From: Parietichytrium sp. I65-24A
Lineage: Eukaryota > Sar > Bigyra > Thraustochytrida > Thraustochytriidae
Assembly: GCA_012862575.1 (NCBI GenBank)
Contig: BLSF01000047.1
Span: 187,853 to 251,852 of the forward strand
Length of the DNA: 64,000 nucleotides
Direction: 5' to 3'
Program-made: the position numbers and the translations under genes
Notes under the pieces: generated by a model
Databases searched by the model: none
The model's input: the letters and a program-made list of their open reading frames with translations, nothing else
What the model was told of the DNA's origin: nothing
Shown here: one piece after another, positions 53,405-61,200 of the stretch
How the letters are laid out: the number at the start of each line of letters is the position of its first letter
Numbering within the stretch: position 1 is the stretch's first letter

Positions 53405-54763
53405 TCAAGACGACCAAATGCCTCCAACACAGGTTTTGCCAATCACTTCAGCAGCAGATGCTCCAAAAATCACTGCGGCAGGTAGACTTTCGCAAACAGC
53501 GCCAGAGTCAGCAAGAGAGTCTAGCTTTGGGGAGTCAAGCTTAATTGTAGCAAAATCGGCGTACGATCCGGGTTCAATCTTGCCAACCTTCAGTGCAAGA
53601 GATTTTGCACCGTTTTCGAGGCCCATTTTTAGGAGCTCGGATCCTGAAGAGACAGATTTGATGCCCGCAACGCGACCAGCGGCCTTCGGACAGACCCCCC
53701 TTTGCAGTCTCGCAAGTCGTTGAGAGTACTCGAGCCAGCGCATCTCTTCCAGCATGTCTATGCGAGCATTGCAATCAGAACCGAGGCAAACGCTGGAGGC
53801 GCATGCTCCAAAGTCCTTCATGACACCGTCCCCCAGGTTGCCCTCGGTAAGCGGGCAAATACAGACTGAACCGCCCCCCAAAACAAATTCCTGAAGCTCA
53901 TTTACCTCTGTGTGGTTGCAATGAACTGCTGTAGTCAACGTCGGGGAGGAGATCGTGTCTAATAATAGTCGCATCGGGGTTTTGCCCGTGGCTCGCTTGC
54001 ATTCCTCTACCTCTTTGGGCTGCTCCTCGATGTGCAAATGGAACGGCAAGCCCCGTTCTTGTGCGCCCCGGTGAAGTTCTGCTAGTTGCTGCACATTCAC
54101 TGCGCGGAGCGAGTGTGCGACGACGCCTAGAGTAACGTTTTCCTCGCTCTTGACCATTTCGGCGAGCTTGTCCATGTGAGACCAGTACGCCTGTACCGAG
54201 TTTGTCTCAAACCGTTTCTGTGTTTCGTTGAGGGGAACTTCGCCGAAACCCCCGAAACTGTAAAAGGCATTCAGCAAGACTAGCCGGATATTGGTGTCTT
54301 TTGCAGCACGAATCACTTGCTCATCGAACGCAAAAGGCTGGGTCTTCGAATGGTGAAAGTAGTGGAACTCCCCCACAGACGTGATCCCCGAGGCGCGCAT
54401 CTCTGCAAAACACTTGCGCACCACATTGTAGAATCTGTCATCGGAATCAATCTTATCCACCAACTTGTACATTTCCTGCCGCCATGTCCAGAAGCTGTCC
54501 ACGCTCTCCAGGTCGTATGTCTCTCCCAGCCCACGCAGCTCGCGCTGGAACGCGTGTGAGTGACAATTCACAAACCCAGGAATCAAAGCCTGTCCCGGGA
54601 GCTCAAACTCCTCAAAATCCACGCTCAGGTCCGTCAAATCGCCCGTCTCATTCTCGCGAATTACGTGTGCAATCTTTCCTTCTTGAACAACAACCTGAAC
54701 GCCTCGTTCAAAGCGGCCGTCCAACCACGTCAGCTCCGCGCGGATCACTTGTCCTCCGGCCAT
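53405..54763 (-). CDS. HutF-like formiminoglutamate deiminase (amidohydrolase)
   Basis: 452-residue metal-dependent amidohydrolase. HutF converts N-formimino-glutamate to N-formyl-glutamate and ammonia in a bacterial route of histidine breakdown. The metal-binding HxH lies in FVNCHSHAFQR (H68, H70). It is followed by LRG and the HutF-specific SFWTWRQEMY stretch. Further His residues occur in VVAHSLRAV and HLHIEEQPKEVEEC, then TAVHCNH, CPLTEGNLGDG and GSDCNARIDMLEEMR with the metal Asp. These agree with HutF rather than guanine deaminase or other relatives. The C-terminal part closes the small beta domain. Intronless. HutF is typical of proteobacteria and rare in eukaryotes; no other histidine-degradation gene is next to it. 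Confidence 0.9.
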   Translation of the reverse strand: MAGGQVIRAELTWLDGRFERGVQVVVQEGKIAHVIRENETGDLTDLSVDFEEFELPGQALIPGFVNCHSHAFQRELRGLGETYDLESVDSFWTWRQEMYKLVDKIDSDDRFYNVVRKCFAEMRASGITSVGEFHYFHHSKTQPFAFDEQVIRAAKDTNIRLVLLNAFYSFGGFGEVPLNETQKRFETNSVQAYWSHMDKLAEMVKSEENVTLGVVAHSLRAVNVQQLAELHRGAQERGLPFHLHIEEQPKEVEECKRATGKTPMRLLLDTISSPTLTTAVHCNHTEVNELQEFVLGGGSVCICPLTEGNLGDGVMKDFGACASSVCLGSDCNARIDMLEEMRWLEYSQRLARLQRGVCPKAAGRVAGIKSVSSGSELLKMGLENGAKSLALKVGKIEPGSYADFATIKLDSPKLDSLADSGAVCESLPAAVIFGASAAEVIGKTCVGGIWSS

Positions 54764-57408
54764 CGTCCCGTGCCTACGCTTTCTTACTTGCCACTCCTAG
54801 CTAACGCGCACTCTTGAAATTGTGTACAAGTGTGTCCGCGCAACTCTGTTTGGTCAATTGAGACTGACTGTGAGTGATCTTTCTCACTTTTCTTACATGG
54901 CAATTGTGGTATTGTGGCAATGCAAATCTTTCTTTGTCTGTCCTGTTCAGTGAAATTGGGCACATTGGGCACTGCGCATCTTTTAATTCTGCGATGCCAA
55001 AGCGGTTGGTGTTGTTTAGAGGGCTACTTATGTCTCAAGGGACTAGTATTGAAAATTCGTATTGGGGGCGGCGGTCGGTTTGGTGTGTACGTACTCCGGT
55101 ACTCTGGTATGTGAGCTGATGAAAATGAAAATGAAATGGAAAATGAATGTTCTGATCACAACTGACAGTGAATGATTTGTGCTTGTTGTGTTCATGTTGC
55201 TTGTGAAAGAATGAATGAAAGAATGAAAGTCTATCACAGTTCGCACGCGCTCGCGCTTGCGGTCAAATAGCATTTCAAAAACAGACAGACGCCGCACCGG
55301 AAATGCGAATGAAATCGTTGCAATATTGTAATGTTGTCATCAGTGCTGGGGTGAACACAGCAGGTTTCATGCCGATGGCACCGATGGCGATGCGGAACTT
55401 CAGTCGGAGTGACGGCCGGTGGAGTTGGACATCGTCGTTACGCAAATGCTCGCCTTTCTGTCCTCCGTCTTCTTCTCACGACATGGCTAGGGTTTCATGC
55501 ATCGCCAGCTGCGGTCTTCTCAGAACTTGTTCAATTTGTTTTCGAAAGGTGGCAGGGTGCATCAGCACTGCCTCACCTTTGCTCAGGTTTTGTTGACTCA
55601 CAGTCAAGTATTGTCGCAGTTGAAGTTGCCAAGCTCAAAGAAGAAAGAAGAAAGAGCTTCTTTACCTTCACTCGGGGGAAGCAGCAGGAGAAGGGGAGAG
55701 AAGGAGGGGAAGAGGGGGGGGAGATGGAAGAAGGGGGAGGGGCGATTTGGACAACATTCGCTCTTTCTTTCTTTCTTTCTTTCGACCTCCACTCCAATCC
55801 CGACGACAACGACATTCCTCAAACACAGAAGAGCGACTCTGCCAAAGCAAGTTTCTGCCGTCCAATGTCGGCGCAAGTGTCTTCAGGGTAGGTTGTCCTA
55901 ACCACTCGCTGACACTCGCACTGGCAGGTAGCGCAGGCAACGGTCAATTTTCCTTTCGCCTTTGTCGGCCAAGTCGAAGCCTGTTCCGGCAACCGTAAGA
56001 AGGCTTCAATGTCGTGACTTCCCTCATCATCCGTCAATCCCGCACTTTGTGAACTCTGGACGCTGAATTTTGAACATTGGAGTTTCGATTGACCGAGAGC
56101 GGCTCGGCGCAAATTGCCGCGCTTAGAGATCTTGGCTGCGAGGAACAAAGTTATTGGGCAACTCCCAGCTGTCGAACCTACGATCCTTCCAAAAAAAATC
56201 CTCCCAAAAAAAGTTACCGTTATACCACTTTACAATTTTTATTTACAGTTTGCAATGGCAACTATCCTATGAACAAAAAGTCCCATTCTCCGGGCTTCTT
56301 CAACCCCGGCCACCCCCAATCATAGATCATGCGCCGCCATATGAGCCAATATGTTTATGTTTTGGCCGAGCTTGGCGGGCTGCATTTATTCTCTGGGGGT
56401 GTTTGGAGATGAATTGCTTAAGCAGTTCGGAATGCTCTACTCTCAAAGTTCGTTGGCTTGGTGTGCCACCTCTGTCACATAGCGACTGGCATGTAAGATT
56501 TCGAAACACTTGCTCCTCCTTTTATACAGCGTAGTGTCAGCAGGCGAGATGACTGTTGTCTCCGAGGGATCAATTAAAATATTCCCATTCGCAATTCACG
56601 AGTTGCGGGGCTCTTTGTAAAAGAAGAGTGGAATCTTGGGTCTATCAAAAGTACCTTGCTCTTTTGGAGCTTTCCAAATGAATGACAGATTATATACCCC
56701 TTCGAAGGCCCTTTCGCAGCCTCGTACAGAATCTTTCTCTTTCTCTGGCACGTTTGCCACCTTCTACTTGCCTTGCCGAAGACTGGGCGACTGGGCGACT
56801 GGGCGACTGGAGCAGACGACCTGGTCGGTACTCCCAGCATTTCAGTGTACGTTCGGCAGTCTGGCCGTGAGATCTCTTTACACCACATTCCGTGCCATCT
56901 CGTCGAGCAACAAATTAGCTCTGTTGGATAAAAGATGAACAGCGGGGACGTGATTCCAAGTGTTGCCTCTGCAAGTGCAAAAGCAAGTTGCAGTGAAAAA
57001 CACATTGGCTAGCTAGCCTTCGTCCTTTTCCTCTTCCTCCTCTTCTTCTTGACGTAGCTCGCCTTGCATTTTCTCTCTCCGTCATCTCCTTCCCTTTTTC
57101 TGCTTTGGCTGACCTACTTTTACTTTCCCCTCGAGTTGCTGGCTGCCTCCACGTTTGCTGCTTTAGACAATCGATCAAAGTCAACACAATGCATCTTCTT
57201 TCGAGCGTTGTTTCCTTCTTCCCGCACATGTGAGATGTACATATCTATATACACTCCCTCCATACGCGCACGCGCGACAACTGCCAGTCGTCCACTGTCG
57301 ATGAACGATGAATGATGGCGAGGAGCATTGCATTTATGGTCACGTTGTCATTCGCATTCCATTCGCATTCAGATTATTGTGTATTGCTTTCGAAAATGAA
57401 TTGAAGAG

Positions 57409-57432
57409 AATTGTGAACTGTGAACTGTGAAC
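57409..57432. repeat. 7-bp TGAACTG repeat
   Basis: Three tandem TGAACTG units, again a TGAA-headed heptamer. Confidence 0.85.
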
Positions 57433-57759
57433 TACGAATGGATTGAACATTCACAGACAGTGAAGTTGTTTTTCAACCAACTTCAATGAACCAACTTGCG
57501 GAGTGGGGAAAAAAAAAGGAAAAGAAAAAGAATTACCAACTTCGATCTTCACTGTCCTGCCCAAACACAACGACACATCTCTTTCCAAACTCCGACTTGC
57601 ACAAACAGTTCATTCATTCCTTCATTTATTGATTACCCTTCATCATCACTCAACCTGTTGATCTCCACCGACCTGTTACTGACTGTGAGCATCGTGATCA
57701 CTCCAACTGACCACACTCACAATACTACTAACTAACAGCACTCTACCGTCCCGGTACGA

Positions 57760-57770
57760 GTACTGAGTAC
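57760..57770. repeat. Palindromic motif GTACTSAGTAC, copy 5
   Basis: GTACTGAGTAC flanked by CCGGTACGA on the left and CGG on the right, so the complement extends further. It lies 480 bp upstream of the channel ATG. Confidence 0.7.
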
Positions 57771-57944
57771 CGGTAACACGGTCAACTATTTTATTGCAAT
57801 GCAATTTCTTTGTTTCATTGATTGATTGAGAGATCAAAAGTCACACGTCCAAGTACACAACGTCTCTCACAACTCTCACAACTCTCACATTTCCTTCACT
57901 GTTTCACAGTTGCAATGTGAGTGAGCGCTCGTGAGACACACAGC

Positions 57945-57954
57945 CAGAGAGAGA

Positions 57955-57986
<32 letters not shown>

Positions 57987-57990
57987 AGGA
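57945..57990. repeat. (GA)n tract upstream of the channel gene
   Basis: GA run with two small interruptions on the coding strand, about 260-305 bp before the ATG. Confidence 0.95.
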
Positions 57991-58250
57991 GCTTACGAGG
58001 ACGTGCTCGGACGTGCTCGGAAGTGCGCGGACGGCGAAAGTCTTCAGAAGAGAAGGAGAGGGTCGGTTTGCACGAAAGGCAGTTTGGCTTTGGATTGACG
58101 ACTGGGTTTGACTTGGATTGCGGCTGGTCTCGCTGCGGTTCAAATTGCGGCAGCTGGCTGTCCGCGTTGCGGGCGGGCATGAGTCGCGCAGGAGGTGGGT
58201 GAGCTGGCGTTTGGAACAGAGGCAGCGCCGTCTTGGTTGTCGTGGTCAAA

Positions 58251-61200
58251 ATGAGTCAGATGTTCAGAGCTCGCAATGCGAGCATCGAGATATACGAGGG
58301 CATGCCTGTTATGTCACAAAATGCGTTGCAGTGGAAGACAGAAAGGGTGCTGGACGTGGCACAGCAGCAGCAGCAGCAGCAGCAGCAGCACAACACGAAC
58401 AAGTTGGCGATGTCTTTCAAGGGTGGTCTACGGAGTATGAAAGGTAAACCTATTCAGGAGCGTTACGAACAGCCTGAGAAGAAGACCCGCGTGGAGGTCA
58501 CCTTGCGGAGGGTGATTTTTGAAGTGGTCGCCATTTTCTTCATACTGGTGGCATGTTTTATTTACCCTTTGTTTTCTATATATTTCCGGCTCGAGCCAAG
58601 TTGGACCAAGCATGTCATGGTTGGCTTTGACGTGTTTTTGTTTATATTCTTTGTAATAGACACACTATGGACACTGGAGTATCCCAAGTGGAAGTGGAGC
58701 CGCCTGTTCTCAGGCAGCTCATTTTTCTCGCACATCGTGGATGGTCTCGCGCTCCTCTCGATCTTCCCCTGGGGAGCACTTTCGGAGGCCATGGGTGGGA
58801 GTGTATACGTAACCTCCCTGGGAGCAATGACAATATTTCTTCGGCTCACAGTGGTGTACACAAAGTACAGATTCTCGATTGAAAGAGCCACACAAAGACT
58901 GCACTTTAAGGCGCCCCCACAGCTCATGCGACTGGCATGGCTCCTGGTAACGGTTTTGATCATTCAGAACGTTTTTGGTGGTCTATTTTACTTTTTGGGC
59001 CAAAGCTCACAGTCGGACAATGCGGAGGTAGGCTACGAGTATTTCCGATCAGTTTACTTTATTTACCAAACGCTCTTGACGGTTGGGTATGGGGATATCT
59101 CTCCGGAAACAGCAGGGCAACGTCTCTTTGCCGCGTTTCTCTGTCTTTTGGGTGTATATATTCTTGCAAATCTTGTTGCAAACATGACCTCTTATCTGGT
59201 CAACACAGACAGAACACCTGCTGCGCATCGCGGAAACGTGGAGTTGATCGAAAATGTAATGGCTTCCAAAAGGATACCTGGACAAGCTCGTGAGGTGATA
59301 CGGGCTAGACTCCGAGAAATGTGGGCCTCGAGAAAGGGATTTACTCGTCGAAGGTTGCTCGGCGATATGCCGAGATCTATTGTGCGACGTATTATTGGGG
59401 AGCAGCTTCCGCAGCTCCAGAGCTTGCCAATATTTCAATCGCCCGAAGAGCGAGTGTGCTTTCGCCCAGTGGCGGAACACTTTCTCGAGTATCTGGACTC
59501 AACCATCATTGAAGCTGGAAACGTGATTTTCCCTTCCCATGGGATTCTTGGCGACGATAGCTACATTATGGTCATCCTCGCTGGAAGCGCACAGAAAATT
59601 GCGTCCATGTCGTTCGACCTCATGAATGGCTCTGCAAAGGGGAGGGTCACATCACGAAAATTGAGCATTAAAGACTCACTTAACTCATTGTCCGAGAAAA
59701 TGAGGGGCGGAGACTTCAACTTGCCATCTCCGTCGCACAGCCCGCAGCTGAGGAAGGGGAGCAGTTCCAAGATTGTGCCCGTGCAGGAGACAGGTAATGG
59801 CTCGCTTATCTTGCAGCCTCCCACCAAACTGAAAAACATTGAGCAGGAGTCATTTCGTAATTCTTCCAAGCAACTGTCCTTATCAGAGGACTTGCTTCAA
59901 GTTATTCGCTCGCCGGAAGTTGTGCGGTATCACACGAGCTTTCCTATGCTGCTCAATCCTGGAAACAGTATTGGCGCTGCGCAAGTATTTAATCAGACAG
60001 AGTTTCCTCCAGCTGTGTATCGAGCTCTGACGAAATGCTATGTCCTCTTCATTCCCAGGTCGGAATTTGTCAAAGCCTCGGAGTTGTTTCCCGAGTGGGG
60101 AATGCAAAAGGTATGCGCTCTTTTGAAGTGTGGAGCTCCGGTAGCGGATACAGACCCCAGGGTGGCCGCCCAAATAGCTTCGGAGCTGAACGTTGAGAAG
60201 GACATACAGAAACGGGGGCAGGGTACCGAAATCAGCAAGTCCGTGAGGGTCAAGAAGATTCAGCGGATGAGGAGACAAGAGACACAGCGAATGAAAAGTA
60301 ACAGGATATGGTTCAAGCTTACCCCTCATGGCAGGGGAGAGATTATTTGGGATTGCATTTTGATGCTCATTCTGCTGTACAACTCAGTCCTCATCCCAAT
60401 GAGACTGGTGTCTCTGGAGACCAACTTGCTGTCCATGAGTCTGCTCTTCTCGATCATTGATGTTTTTGGGGACGTTTTTCTGGTTTTGAACCGGTTTTAC
60501 AAACCAAAGCTTCTGAAACGCGGCTCACAAGCCTCCGCTCACTTCAAGTCTGAATTTGAAAGCATGATGAGCAGGCAGGTACTCTCAGAGAGGCAGAGAC
60601 AAACTGGCGCCGGCCAGCTTGACCAGCACATGATCGAGCGTGTGATTGCAGCAGAGAACAACGCGATACAGAAGAGACGATGGAGAAAACGTTTGGTGTG
60701 GGTGCGAATAGCCTTGGAGACCGGATTTCTGCTTCTTTCCGTTCTGGAAATGATATTCTTGGTTTTCGCAAATGTGACACTAAGCGGGTCCGATTTGGAG
60801 GAGGCCCAGCAGATGGTGGTCATGTCGCGTATTCCGTTCATGATTAGAACGTTTTTAATTTTTGAGGTCTTCGAAATGCTAACCAAGCATCGTAACTACA
60901 CGGCCAACAAGAGCACACAGGAAATCGAGTCGAGTTACCTCACCGTCAAGATATGCATCTTCTTTGTGCTTACTATGCACTGGATTGCGTGTTACGGTAT
61001 GAAGATTGCTGAAGGGAAATTCACGTCCTCTGCGGAGGAGACTTGCCGAGAAACCAAGCTGGAGTGGTCAGAGCTTCCCTTTGGGCAGCATTATATGATC
61101 GGCCTCTACTGGGCGCTTACCACGATGACCACCGTAGGCTTCGGGGACATTTCGCCGTCTGATCTCAACGGGTACTTGTACACCTCTCTGATGTTTGTTG

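Larger units (their letters stand above)
54764..58250. other. 3.5-kb intergenic region upstream of the channel gene
   Basis: Between the divergent deaminase and channel genes. It holds a TGAACTG repeat, the fifth GTACTSAGTAC palindrome and a GA tract. Frames at 55409-55891 and 56574-57005 are open but lack motifs or convincing composition. Confidence 0.55.

Noticed and set aside
56574-57005. 143-codon minus-strand frame upstream of the channel
   Set aside because: No domain, mixed composition without regularity, and no support from neighbours.
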